NCBI RefSeq assembly: GCF_001515305.1
Contig: NZ_LNQV01000010.1
Span: forward strand, 41,963 to 105,962
Length of the DNA stretch: 64,000 nt
Direction: 5' to 3'
Source of the DNA: Aquitalea pelogenes
GTDB lineage: Bacteria > Pseudomonadota > Gammaproteobacteria > Burkholderiales > Chromobacteriaceae
Positions 29,120 through 38,061 of the stretch are shown here, one piece after another. Both the position numbers and the translations under genes were made by a program. The first letter of the stretch is position 1, and each line of letters begins with the position of its first letter. Below the pieces are notes generated by a model. That model ran no database searches and was not told the origin of the DNA. It worked only from the letters and a program-made list of their open reading frames with translations.

Positions 29120-29818
29120 ATGAACCACACACTGGACCGCCCCACCCTCACCCTGCAACTGGCTGGGCAGCTGTGGGACTTCCTGTCAGCAGGCCGCAGC
29201 CATCAACCCTGCGATGTGCTGGTGGTATGCGGTTCTTACGACCTGAGAGTGGCAGAGCATGCTGCGGCCCTGCTGCAACAGGGCATTGCCCCGTACATGC
29301 TGATCAGCGGCAATACCGGCAACTGGACCCGCGATTTGTGGAACAGGCCGGAGGCCGACGTGTTTGCCGAGCGCGTGCTATCCCTCGGCATCAAGCCACA
29401 GCAAATAGTGCTGGAGCCGCAGGCACGCAGCTTTGCCGAGAACCTGTCCTTTGCCCGCGCCCTCTGCCCGGATGCACGGCGCGTTACCTTTGTCACCAAG
29501 CCCAACTCCATCCGCCGCGTCACCCAGACCCAGCCGATACACTGGCCGGATATCGACTTCTCCGTCGATGCGCCGGACTTCGCCTTTCCCTGGGGCGTGT
29601 CCAATATGGTGGGGGTATTTGGCCTGATCGAAGAAATGGTGGGCGATGTACACCGCCTGCTGCGCTATCCGCGGCTGGGTTTTCAGCAGGCGCTGCCCAT
29701 TCCGGACGCGGTGCTGGATGCCTGGCAACAACTGATTGCGCTGGGTTACAACCGCCATCTGCTGCGCGGCAGCGCGCTGGATGACCTGCCCGCACCACGC
29801 GGCCAGACAGCAGGATGA
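29120..29818 (+). CDS. DUF218 / YdcF-family protein
   Basis: 232 aa. Rossmann-like DUF218 domain with DVLVVCGSYDLRVAEHAAAL, MLISGNTGNWTRD, IVLEPQARSFAENLSFA and VTFVTKPNSIRRV. E. coli YdcF binds S-adenosylmethionine, but the function is unknown. The ATG at 29120 is six bases after an in-frame GTG; neither has a strong ribosome binding site. It ends four bases before the convergent MBL gene. Confidence 0.85.
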   Translation: MNHTLDRPTLTLQLAGQLWDFLSAGRSHQPCDVLVVCGSYDLRVAEHAAALLQQGIAPYMLISGNTGNWTRDLWNRPEADVFAERVLSLGIKPQQIVLEPQARSFAENLSFARALCPDARRVTFVTKPNSIRRVTQTQPIHWPDIDFSVDAPDFAFPWGVSNMVGVFGLIEEMVGDVHRLLRYPRLGFQQALPIPDAVLDAWQQLIALGYNRHLLRGSALDDLPAPRGQTAG

Positions 29819-29822
29819 TGCG

Positions 29823-30604
29823 TTACAGCTGCACACGCAGCCCGTCGTAGCCGACTTCCACCCCCGGTGGACACAGTGCCGACAAGGCATGGTATTCCAG
29901 CCGGTGAATCATGTGGATCAACACCGTGCGGCGGGCGCCGATACGCGCCGCCCACTCCAGCGACTGATGGAAACCCAGGTGCGAGGGGTAGCCGTCCATG
30001 TTCAGGCAATCCAGAAACAGCACATCCAGCCCTTGCAGCAGCGCCAGGCTCTCATCCGGGATATGCGACAGGTCGGTCAGCCAGGCAGCATTGCCAATGC
30101 GCCAGCCCAGGCAGGGCCAGCTGCCGTGTTGCAAGGGAATGGGGGTAATGGACAGGCCATCATGTTCGAACGGACCATCCACCACTTCCGGCAGCAACAC
30201 CGGCTTGTCCCACACTTTTGAAGGTGGTTGCAACGCATAGCCAAAGCGGCTGGTGATGTTGTCCATGGTAAAGGCATTGCCGTACAGCACTACCGCGCCT
30301 TGCTTGACGTAGCAGAAGGCGCGCAGATCGTCGATGCCGTTGAGATGGTCGGCGTGCGGATGGGTGTACAACACGGCATCCACCTGACGGACGCCCTCGC
30401 GCAGCGCTGCTGGCGCAGGTCCGGCCCGGTGTCGATCAGCAGGCCGTGCTCGCCACAACGGATGTAAGCCGAGCAGCGTGTGCGGTGATTGCGCGGGTCG
30501 GTGGAGCTGCAGGTGGCACACTGGCAGCCAATGGCCGGGGTGCCGGAGCTGGAACCGCAACCCAGGATGGTGATTTCCATTTCGCCAACACGTGGGGCCG
30601 TCAT
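29823..30604 (-). CDS. MBL-fold metallohydrolase, PhnP-like (one frameshift)
   Basis: About 260 aa when repaired. The start is MEITILGCGSSSGTPAIGCQ, and the metal-binding motif is THPHADHLNGIDDLR. Later His/Asp ligands are in LTDLSHIPD and LIHMIH. PhnP-type enzymes are phosphodiesterases acting on cyclic nucleotides or phosphonate intermediates; the substrate here is unknown. Near 30408 one base is missing: DLRQQ should be followed by ALREGVRQVDAVLYTHPHAD, which lies in the next frame. The start is 30604 (coupled to tatD, AGGCGG upstream) or 30580. It is the last gene of the mltG-tmk-holB-pilZ-tatD unit. Confidence 0.82.
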
Positions 30605-30608
30605 CGTG

Positions 30609-31400
30609 TCAGGCCGCCTGCCCGGCTTGCGGGCGCTGGATCTTGCTGAACAGGCGATAGAAGTTGTCGCTGGTGGCGGCGGCAACTTCTTCGAAACTGA
30701 TGCCGCGCAGTTCGGCGACATGCTCGGCCACATGCCGCACATAAGCCGGCTCGTTCAGTTTGCCACGGTAAGGCACCGGAGCCAGATAGGGCGAGTCGGT
30801 TTCCACCAGCATGCGCTCCAGCGGCATTTTCTGTGCCACTTCCTTGATTTGTGCAGCGTTCTTGAAGGTCACGATGCCGGAGAAGGAAATGTAAAAACCG
30901 ATCTCCAGCGCAGCCTGCGCCACTTCCCAGTTTTCGGTGAAGCAGTGCATCACCCCGCCACATTGCTCGGCACCTTCTTCACGCAGGATGCGGATGGTGT
31001 CGGCAGCGGATTCACGGGTATGGATGATCAGCGGCAAACCTGCACGCTTTGCCGCGCGGATGTGGGTACGGAAACGCTGGTGCTGCCATTCCAGATCGCC
31101 CTTGCACCAGTGGTAGTCCAGCCCGGTTTCGCCAATGCCCACCACGCGCGGGTGAGCCGCATGGGCCAGCAGTTCTTCTTCACTGAATTCTTCTGCCTCC
31201 GGGTCATCCGGATGAATGCCGACAGTGGCGTACAGATTGTTATGGTTTTCCGCCAGTGCCAGCACTTCGGGATATTTGGGCCGCGACACACCGATTACCA
31301 GTGCCAGCTCGACACCGTTGTGCTGCATATTGCCCAGCACCTCGGGCAGACGGCTGGAGAGATCGGGAAAATTGATATGGCAGTGCGAATCGACAAGCAT
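30609..31400 (-). CDS. TatD-family metal-dependent hydrolase/DNase
   Basis: 263 aa. The start LVDSHCHINFPDL carries the HxH pair. GIGETGLDYHW has the Glu ligand, PLIIHTRES and GVMHCFTE the next His residues, and VETDSPYLAPVPYRGKLNEP the final Asp. TatD/YcfH-type enzymes cleave DNA or act on aminoacylated D-residues. This gene, downstream of holB and pilZ, corresponds to ycfH of E. coli. Confidence 0.93.
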   Translation of the reverse strand: MLVDSHCHINFPDLSSRLPEVLGNMQHNGVELALVIGVSRPKYPEVLALAENHNNLYATVGIHPDDPEAEEFSEEELLAHAAHPRVVGIGETGLDYHWCKGDLEWQHQRFRTHIRAAKRAGLPLIIHTRESAADTIRILREEGAEQCGGVMHCFTENWEVAQAALEIGFYISFSGIVTFKNAAQIKEVAQKMPLERMLVETDSPYLAPVPYRGKLNEPAYVRHVAEHVAELRGISFEEVAAATSDNFYRLFSKIQRPQAGQAA

Positions 31401-31450
31401 GGTGTGTGTTCTGGCTGGCAGTGCCGCCGGCGCTAGCCGGACGGCAGGGT

Positions 31451-31816
31451 TTACATGGTATGGGTGGGGCGGCTGGAATTGAGCACACCGCCCAGCAGGG
31501 TTTCAATCTTGGCCTTGGCCTGGTTGCCGGCATCGCCGTAGGCAAACTCCACACCAATGCCCTGCACACGGCTGTTGTTGGCCCCGGCCGGGGTAATCCA
31601 CACCACCTTGGCCTGCACGGCAATTTTCTGCGGCTCATCCATCAGCGTCAGCAACAGGAAGACTTCTTCACCCAGTTTCATTTCCTTGTTGGTAGGAATG
31701 AAAATCCCCCCGGTTTTCAGGAAAGGCATGTAGGCCGCAAACAGGGCACTGCGCTCCTTGATGTGCAGCGACAGCACGCCGGGGCGTGCGGAATCGGGGC
31801 GAGGCGTATTGTCCAT
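31451..31816 (-). CDS. pilZ: PilZ-domain protein
   Basis: 121 aa, one PilZ domain. FLKTGGIFIPTNKEMKLGEE and VWITPAGANNSRVQGIGVEF match PilZ, the type IV pilus protein family member that does not bind c-di-GMP itself. The RxxxR motif needed for binding is not evident at the N-terminus. The tmk-holB-pilZ order is widely conserved and supports a pilus-assembly role. Confidence 0.9.
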   Translation of the reverse strand: MDNTPRPDSARPGVLSLHIKERSALFAAYMPFLKTGGIFIPTNKEMKLGEEVFLLLTLMDEPQKIAVQAKVVWITPAGANNSRVQGIGVEFAYGDAGNQAKAKIETLLGGVLNSSRPTHTM

Positions 31817-31898
31817 TGCGCATATCCGCTATTGATGATTGAAGCGCCGAGTTGTTCGGCAGCCTGTTGCATGGCAAGTACTTCCGGGGCAGACCATG

Positions 31899-32900
31899 TC
31901 AGCCTTGGCGGCCACCGGCAAAAATCTTCAGGTAATCCATCAGCAAGGCTTCCAGCTGCAGCCGGGTATTGAGCGTGTGCTGACCAAATGGAGCCAGCTG
32001 CTGCAAGGCATCCTGGCAGCGCATCAGGGCCACCGGGTCACAACGCTGTACCAGTGCCTGCAACACCTGCTGCTTGTCTGGATGATAGCGGACAATCCCC
32101 GCCAGACTCAAACCAGCCAGATCATGCAGCCATTTCATCAGCCAGCCCAGCGGAATGGCCAGGGGCAGCTTTTGCTTGTCCACCAGCTCGGCCAGGCTGA
32201 GGATGCTGGCGAATGTCGGTTGCCCCAGCCCGTCAATGAACTGGCTGCGCAACTTGGCCAGAACCGGGTCGTGGTCAAACAAGGGCGCGCCACCGTTATG
32301 TGCCAGTTCGGTCGCCGCATTTTCCACCCCTTGTTGCTGCAACCAGGCCAACGCCTGGGCTGGCGTGGGCGCAGACAACGGAAACTGGCGGCAACGGCTG
32401 CGAATGGTAGGCAACAGGCGCTGGGCAGCCTGTGCCACCAGCAGGAACAGTACATCCTGCGGCGGCTCTTCCAGGATTTTCAGCAAGGCATTGGCGGCTG
32501 CCGGGTTCAGGTTTTCTGCCGGTTCCACCACGATGATGCGTCGCCCGGCACGGTGGGCAGTGAGGTGGGCAAACTCGATGACTTCACGCACCGCTTCAAT
32601 CTTGATCAAGGGTAGCTTGCGGCCGGGTTTGGCTTCCTTGCCCTCTTCTTCGTCATCGGTTTGCGGGGACAGGCGACGGAAGTCCGGATGGGTGCCGTGG
32701 GCAAACCAGCGGCAGGCCTCGCACTGGCCGCAGGGCTGATGGTCGGCTTGCAGTTGTTCGCACAGCAGCGACTGGGCCAGATGCAGGGCGAACTCCAGCT
32801 TGCCGGTGCCGGCCGGGCCGATGAACAGCCAGGCATTGGGCAGGCGGGCCCGTTCTGCGTTCAGGCGTTGCCAGTCCTGCTCTTGCCAGGGAAACAGCAT
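31899..32900 (-). CDS. holB: DNA polymerase III subunit delta'
   Basis: 333 aa. Clamp-loader subunit with a modified Walker A (FIGPAGTGKLEFALHLA), a zinc-binding Cys cluster (CGQCEACRWF plus upstream Cys) and the sensor region NALLKILEEPP. Delta' does not hydrolyse ATP. The ATG overlaps the tmk stop (TGATG), so translation is coupled. Confidence 0.95.
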   Translation of the reverse strand: MLFPWQEQDWQRLNAERARLPNAWLFIGPAGTGKLEFALHLAQSLLCEQLQADHQPCGQCEACRWFAHGTHPDFRRLSPQTDDEEEGKEAKPGRKLPLIKIEAVREVIEFAHLTAHRAGRRIIVVEPAENLNPAAANALLKILEEPPQDVLFLLVAQAAQRLLPTIRSRCRQFPLSAPTPAQALAWLQQQGVENAATELAHNGGAPLFDHDPVLAKLRSQFIDGLGQPTFASILSLAELVDKQKLPLAIPLGWLMKWLHDLAGLSLAGIVRYHPDKQQVLQALVQRCDPVALMRCQDALQQLAPFGQHTLNTRLQLEALLMDYLKIFAGGRQG

Positions 32901-33529
32901 CAGCGTTGCTCCAGCAAGGCGGCCAGATGACCGGCAATGTCCTGTTGCAACTGGGCAATGCTGCGGGTGGCATCCAGAATGCGAAAGCGGGAATCCGCGG
33001 CGGCACGCTGCAAGTAGGCATCACGCACGCGCTGGTGGAAGTCGGCCTTTTCCTGCTCGAAACGGTCCAGCTGGCGACTGCCGGCCATGCGCTGGCTGGC
33101 CACATCCAGCGGTACATCAAACAGCAGGGTGAGGTGAGGTTGCAGGCCTTGCTGTACCCAGTCTTCCAGCGCGGCAATGCGCTCGGTCGGCACGCCGCGT
33201 CCGCCACCCTGAAAGGCAAAGGTGGAATCGGTAAAGCGGTCGGACACCACCCAGCGGCCGGCCTGCAGCGCAGGACGGATCACACTGGACACCAGTTGCT
33301 GGCGCGAGGCAAACATCAGCAGGGTTTCGGCATCCAGTGACACCTCGGTATCCACCGCCAGCAGCAAGGCGCGGATTTGCTCGCCCAGCGGCGTGCCACC
33401 GGGCTCACGGGTAAATTCGGCTGCAATGCCATGTGTACTCAACCAGTCGCGGATAAAGCCCAGGTGGGTGCTTTTGCCGGCACCGTCTATGCCTTCCAGC
33501 GTGATGAAGCAGCCAGTCCGACTAGTCAT
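32900..33529 (-). CDS. tmk: thymidylate kinase
   Basis: 209 aa. P-loop ITLEGIDGAGKSTHLGF, the DR motif in WVVSDRFTDSTFAFQGGGRG, and a LID region further on. It phosphorylates dTMP to dTDP. The ATG at 33529 overlaps the mltG 3' end by 8 bp; longer frames upstream would overlap mltG extensively and are rejected. Confidence 0.96.
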   Translation of the reverse strand: MTSRTGCFITLEGIDGAGKSTHLGFIRDWLSTHGIAAEFTREPGGTPLGEQIRALLLAVDTEVSLDAETLLMFASRQQLVSSVIRPALQAGRWVVSDRFTDSTFAFQGGGRGVPTERIAALEDWVQQGLQPHLTLLFDVPLDVASQRMAGSRQLDRFEQEKADFHQRVRDAYLQRAAADSRFRILDATRSIAQLQQDIAGHLAALLEQR

Positions 33530-34544
33530 TGGAGCCTTTCTTGAGAATGTATTTGCGCACCGCCTGATTATGCTCGTCCAGCGTGGCCGAGAAATAAGAG
33601 CTGCCATCACCCTTGGCCACAAAATAAAGGGCCGAGGAGTTGGCCGGATTGGCCGCTGCTTCCAGCGCGGCCTTGCCGGGCATGGCGATGGGCGTGGGCG
33701 TCAGGCCGTTGCGGGTATAGGTATTGTAGGGCGTGTCGCGGCGCAAGTCGGCCTTGCTGATATTGCCATGATAGGCGCTGCCCATGCCGTAAATGACCGA
33801 AGGGTCGGTCTGCAGGCGCATGCCCTTGTTCAGGCGATTGACAAACACCGCGGCCACCAGCGGACGGTCTGCGTCCAGCGAGGTTTCCTTTTCCACCAGG
33901 CTGGCCATGATCAGCAATTCATACGGCGTGTGATAAGGCAGATCGGCCTTGCGTGCCGACCAGGCGGCATCCAGCTTTTGCTGCATGGTGTTGTAGGCGC
34001 GGCGATAGAGTTCCAGATCACTGCTGCCGGGGGTGAACAGATAGGTGCTGGGGAAGAACAGGCCCTCGGCCTGCACGCCATCCAGCCCCAGTTGTTGCAG
34101 CAACTGGGCATCAGTCAAATCGCGCGCTTCGTGTTTGATGTCCGGATTGCGGTCAATCGCCTGACGGAACTGGCGGAAATTCCAGCCTTCAATCAAGGTC
34201 AGGCTGGCCTCATCCGGGTGGCCGTCGGCCAGGCGCTGCAGGATGTCCCACATCGATGCACTATCGCTGAACTGGTACAAACCGGCCTTGATCTTGCGGT
34301 CCATGCCCTGCATGCGGCCCAGCAGCATCATGATGTTGCGGTTGCGGATCACTCCTTCATCCGCCAGGCTGCGCGCCACCTGACCCAGCGTGCGATTGGG
34401 GCCGATGGTCAGCTTGTAGGGGGATTGCGGCAGGTCGACCGGAATGACCACCACCCAGCCCAGCCAGGCAACAGCGGTGAGCACGGCCAGCAACAGGATG
34501 CGAGGCCACAAGGCGGGGGATTTTCGTCTGGGTTTGGCAGGCAC
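33522..34544 (-). CDS. mltG: endolytic murein transglycosylase MltG (non-ATG start)
   Basis: About 340 aa. A short cytoplasmic part and one membrane segment (ILLLAVLTAVAWLGWVVVI) are followed by a LysM-like region and the YceG domain with the catalytic Glu in LVEKETSLDADRPLVAAVFVNRL and RLQTDPSVIYGMG. It cleaves nascent glycan strands and sets their length. No ATG lies at a sensible place: GTG at 34544 (VPAKPRRK...) and TTG at 34562 are the candidates, neither with a good Shine-Dalgarno. First gene of the tmk-holB-pilZ-tatD unit. The 238-bp gap upstream holds no gene I can see. Confidence 0.9.
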   Translation of the reverse strand: MPAKPRRKSPALWPRILLLAVLTAVAWLGWVVVIPVDLPQSPYKLTIGPNRTLGQVARSLADEGVIRNRNIMMLLGRMQGMDRKIKAGLYQFSDSASMWDILQRLADGHPDEASLTLIEGWNFRQFRQAIDRNPDIKHEARDLTDAQLLQQLGLDGVQAEGLFFPSTYLFTPGSSDLELYRRAYNTMQQKLDAAWSARKADLPYHTPYELLIMASLVEKETSLDADRPLVAAVFVNRLNKGMRLQTDPSVIYGMGSAYHGNISKADLRRDTPYNTYTRNGLTPTPIAMPGKAALEAAANPANSSALYFVAKGDGSSYFSATLDEHNQAVRKYILKKGSND

Positions 34545-34782
34545 GGCAGATATCGACGACAAGGTGATTGGGCAAGGGTGTGATGATACCAGCAAGGGCC
34601 GTCGCTGGCATGCCACATGGGACGGATCGCCGTGTGCCTGCCATGGACCGGTTTTGCATGCGAGCCAGCAACACATTGTCATGACGGCTATAGTAAGCGC
34701 TGTGCCTGGCCGCCAATTAAGAGGGAACTCCCGGCCCGCCGCCTTCTCCCATGCTGCACACCACATACCGGAGACACCCGCA

Positions 34783-35454
34783 ATGAAACCGTTTTTCCGC
34801 CTTGCCTGCGCCATCATCGCCCTGGGCCTCAGCCACCACGCCATGGCCGGGGAAAATCCGCAGCACCTGTTTGATCTGCCGCCGGAAGCCTTTCAGCCCA
34901 ACCCGAAAGTGCCCGGCCAGATGATTTATCTCAAACCCGGCACCGATCTGAAACAGTACCACGCGGTCATTCTGGAACCGCTGTCCTTCCTGGAGCGGCA
35001 GAACGACGGCAATTGGCAACTCTTGGTCTCCGCCGAAAAAAACAAGATAGACAGCTTGTACCGCATGAGCATGGAAACGGCACTGCGCAAGGAGAAAATC
35101 CGGGTGGTTACCGAGCCGGGGCCGGGTGTGGCACGCCTGCGCCTGGCGGTGACCGGCTTCCAGCAGGACAAGCCGGGCCTGGCGGTCAGCGACATCCTGC
35201 CGATCAAGGCTGCGTTCAATCTGGCACGTTTTGCCACCGGCACCGACCCCTATCTGCTGAAGGTGTCCACCATGGGCCAACTGGAAGACTCGCAGGAGCA
35301 CACCTTGCTGGCCGGCGGCGTCAATCTGATCGAGAACCCGGGCAGCAAGACCAGGGATGAAGCGATTACCGCGGATTTGCTGAAGAAGATGATCAAAAAC
35401 TGGACGGCCAAGAACGCCAGCCAACTGGCACAGGCGCTGTCGCCCGCCAATTGA
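34783..35454 (+). CDS. exported DUF3313-like protein
   Basis: 223 aa. The signal peptide (FFRLACAIIALGLSHHAMA) ends at a type I site, with no lipobox Cys. The body contains YLKPGTDLKQYHAVILEPLS and VARLRLAVTGFQQD, in the pattern of DUF3313 envelope proteins of unknown function. GGAG lies ten bases before the ATG. A good hairpin at 35535-35559 (ACAAGCAG/CTGCTTGT) follows and could terminate it or belong to the psiF leader. Confidence 0.7.
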   Translation: MKPFFRLACAIIALGLSHHAMAGENPQHLFDLPPEAFQPNPKVPGQMIYLKPGTDLKQYHAVILEPLSFLERQNDGNWQLLVSAEKNKIDSLYRMSMETALRKEKIRVVTEPGPGVARLRLAVTGFQQDKPGLAVSDILPIKAAFNLARFATGTDPYLLKVSTMGQLEDSQEHTLLAGGVNLIENPGSKTRDEAITADLLKKMIKNWTAKNASQLAQALSPAN

Positions 35455-35598
35455 GGCTATCAGGAACAAATTCTGACAAGCGTTGTAACAATCCGTAATG
35501 GATAAGGCAGTAAAATCGGTTTATGTTACGCTGCACAAGCAGCAGAACATTCTGCTTGTTAACCGGGATGCTTCCCACTCAACCAAAAGGAAACTGCA

Positions 35599-35867
35599 AT
35601 GCGCAAATTCGTGATGATGGCACTGTTGACCCTGGCCACCGCCAATGTTGCTCTGGCAGCCGATGCCAGCTGTGACGCCAAGCAGCCGAGAAGAAACTGG
35701 CTGGTGCCGCCAAGGCCAGCTTCCTGAAGAAATGTGAGAAGGACAGCAAGGCTGCTGCACCGCAAGCCATGTGCGAAGGCAAGGCCGCCGACAAGAAACT
35801 GGCTGGCGCCGCCAAGAACAGTTTTGTGAAGAAGTGCGTGAAAGACGCTGCTTCCGCAGCCAAGTAA
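35599..35867 (+). CDS. PsiF-like periplasmic protein with two repeats (one frameshift)
   Basis: About 89 aa when repaired. The signal peptide is MRKFVMMALLTLATANVALA. Near 35682 one G is missing, after which the frame reads RNWLVPPRPAS and stops. Adding it gives two near-identical repeats, C(D/E)xKAA(E/D)KKLAGAAK followed by (A/N)SF(L/V)KKC, with a Lys-rich, Cys-paired pattern like PsiF. E. coli PsiF is phosphate-starvation inducible and of unknown function. A small cationic periplasmic protein is the safest description. Confidence 0.72.
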
Positions 35868-35899
35868 GCATGCCGGCGGGCCGGACCGGCCCGCCATCC

Positions 35900-35966
35900 A
35901 CTCCCCACTCCCCACTCCCCAGCTCCAGCTCCAGCTCCAGCTCCAGCTCCAGCTCCAGCTCCAGCT
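35900..35966. repeat. two adjoining microsatellites (ACTCCCC x3, AGCTCC x7.7)
   Basis: Three copies of the heptamer ACTCCCC (35900-35920) run straight into seven full copies of the hexamer AGCTCC plus AGCT (35921-35966). The tract ends 67 bp upstream of the FadR-type regulator gene and 33 bp after psiF. Tracts like this change length by slipped-strand replication. No coding frame across them looks genuine. Confidence 0.9.
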
Positions 35967-36033
35967 AAAAACTTGCCTCATCCGCTTATCCACGTCAAAA
36001 TACATCGGATGATTGGATGAATAGAGACAAACC

Positions 36034-36762
36034 ATGCCGCCACTGCACCAAGCCAGACGCTCGCTGGTAGACCTTGCCGTCGAAGATATCGGCCAGCGCC
36101 TTGCCGCCGGTCAATGGCCGGTCGACAGCCGCATCCCCACCGAACCGGAACTGGCAGCCTTGCTGGGCATCAGCCGCAACACCGTACGCGAGGCCGTGCG
36201 GGTATTACTGTATGCCGGCTTGCTGGAGGTGCGGCAGGGAGACGGTACCTATGTCCGGGCCACCACCAGCCCGGCCGAGGCCATGCGCGCCATCAGCCGG
36301 GCCAGCCTGCGCGAGCAGCTGGAAGTCCGCGCCCTGCTGGAAGAACATACCGCCCGCCTGGCCGCACAACGCGCCAGTCCACAGGATGTGGCACGCATCG
36401 CCCACCTGCTGACGGTACGCGGCGAGCAACAGCAGTATCCGGACGCCGCCGACTTCATCCACCGTGACCTGGACTTTCACCTGGCCATTGCCGAGGCCAG
36501 TGGCAATGCGGCACTGGCCGAGCTGTACCGCTATTTCACCCTGACGGTGCAGGACAGCATTCTGCGCACCATGCATGACGAAGCCCTGCCCGACCCCGAC
36601 CTGGCCTCGCATCAGGCCATTGTCGATGCCATTGCCAATGGTGATGGCAAGGCCGCCGGTGCTGCCGCCGCCGCAGTCACCCGCCCCCTGCTACAGATAC
36701 TGGACAGCCTGTTGCCGGTCAGCCCGGCCAGCACCACCCCACCGACAACTGCACGAGATTGA
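36034..36762 (+). CDS. GntR-family regulator, FadR/FCD subgroup
   Basis: 242 aa. The winged helix-turn-helix is at residues 15-75 (PTEPELAALLGISRNTVREA then LEVRQGDGTYV). The all-helical FCD ligand domain follows, with metal-binding His/Asp positions in RDLDFHLAIAEASGN and SHQAIVDAIANGD. FCD regulators sense small organic acids. The stop is three bases before the MFS gene, which is probably its target and co-transcribed. Confidence 0.92.
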   Translation: MPPLHQARRSLVDLAVEDIGQRLAAGQWPVDSRIPTEPELAALLGISRNTVREAVRVLLYAGLLEVRQGDGTYVRATTSPAEAMRAISRASLREQLEVRALLEEHTARLAAQRASPQDVARIAHLLTVRGEQQQYPDAADFIHRDLDFHLAIAEASGNAALAELYRYFTLTVQDSILRTMHDEALPDPDLASHQAIVDAIANGDGKAAGAAAAAVTRPLLQILDSLLPVSPASTTPPTTARD

Positions 36763-36764
36763 GC

Positions 36765-38039
36765 ATGCCCCCTCCATTACCCAGCAACAGCAAGCTGTTG
36801 GCAGAAGAACTACTGATCGATGCCGAAATCGACGACGAGGGCGTGCAGCAACAAGCCCCTCCCGCCCGCACACGCGCCATGCTGGTGCTGGGCATGGTGC
36901 TGATCGGCATCAATCTGCGCCCTGCTCTTTCCAGCCTGGCTCCGGTGCTGGACCAGGTAAAGCACGACCTTGGCCTGACAGCCACCATGGCCAGCCTGCT
37001 CACCACCCTGCCGGTGCTGTGTCTGGGCCTGTTCGGCCCGCTGGCACCGCAACTGGCGCGCCGCTTTGGCAGTGAACGCAGCATTGCCGGCGCGCTGTTG
37101 CTGCTGAGCATCGGCATCCTGCTGCGCAGCCAGCTGGGTTATGTCGGCCTGCTGCTGGGTGCCTTGTTGTCCGGCGCGGCCATCGGTATTTGCGGTGTGC
37201 TGCTGCCTGGCATTGTCAAACGGGATTTTGCCGACCGGGCCGGGCTGATGACCGGGGTGTATACCATGGCCCTGTGTCTGGGTGCCGCGCTCGCAGCCGG
37301 TGCCACCGTGCCGCTGGATCAGCTGTTTGGCCACAGCTGGCAAGCGGCACTGGCGTTCTGGGCCACACCGGCCTTGCTGGCGTTGATTGCCTGGTGGCCA
37401 CAGCTGTCAGGCCGGCAAGCACAGCATGCCGGCCACTGGCAGGTCAGCGGCTTGTGGCGCGATCCACTGGCCTGGCAAGTCACCGCCTATATGGGCTTGC
37501 AGTCTTCGCTGTCTTACATCGTGTTTGGCTGGATGCCGTCCATGCTGATCGAACGGGGCCTCTCGCCCTTGCAAGCCGGGCTGCTGATGTCACTGTCCAT
37601 CATGACGCAGGTGCTTTCCTCGCTGGGCGTTCCCTTGCTGGCACAGCGCGGAGTCGACCAGCGCCTGCCGATTGCCTGCGTGATGAGTTTCACCCTGGCC
37701 GGGCTGCTGGGCATGCTGTATGCGCCGGTTGGCCAGCTTTGGGCGTGGGCGGTATTGCTGGGCATCGGTCAGGGCGGTGCCTTCAGCATGGCCCTGAGCC
37801 TGCTGGTATTGCGTGCGCCGGATGCACATGTGGCCGCCCATCTGTCCGGGATGGCCCAGGGCGTGGGCTATACCGTGGCCGCATGCGGCCCGCTGGCCGC
37901 CGGCATCATCCACGACATGGCAGGCAACTGGGCACCGGTGGGCTGGTTGTTTGGCGGCATTGCCGTGACAGCGCTCTGTTCCGGCGTGCTGGCAGGCAGA
38001 AAGAAAACGGTGAAGGCACAAGCCCGGCGTCTGGATTGA
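36765..38039 (+). CDS. MFS transporter, CynX/NimT type
   Basis: 424 aa with about 12 membrane segments after a 40-residue hydrophilic N-terminus. GINLRPALSSLAPVLDQVKH is the typical CynX-family opening; GQGGAFSMALSLLVLRAPD and GYTVAACGPLAAGIIHD are from the C-terminal half. Relatives include cyanate and 2-nitroimidazole transporters, but most have unknown substrates. The ATG at 36765 directly follows the regulator stop. Confidence 0.86.
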   Translation: MPPPLPSNSKLLAEELLIDAEIDDEGVQQQAPPARTRAMLVLGMVLIGINLRPALSSLAPVLDQVKHDLGLTATMASLLTTLPVLCLGLFGPLAPQLARRFGSERSIAGALLLLSIGILLRSQLGYVGLLLGALLSGAAIGICGVLLPGIVKRDFADRAGLMTGVYTMALCLGAALAAGATVPLDQLFGHSWQAALAFWATPALLALIAWWPQLSGRQAQHAGHWQVSGLWRDPLAWQVTAYMGLQSSLSYIVFGWMPSMLIERGLSPLQAGLLMSLSIMTQVLSSLGVPLLAQRGVDQRLPIACVMSFTLAGLLGMLYAPVGQLWAWAVLLGIGQGGAFSMALSLLVLRAPDAHVAAHLSGMAQGVGYTVAACGPLAAGIIHDMAGNWAPVGWLFGGIAVTALCSGVLAGRKKTVKAQARRLD

Positions 38040-38061
38040 ATCCGGACGCAGCGCTTGCCTG

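Noticed and set aside
35599..35727. Truncated 42-aa peptide at the psiF locus as a genuine small protein
   Set aside because: The downstream frame carries the second repeat and a natural C-terminus; restoring one base joins them.
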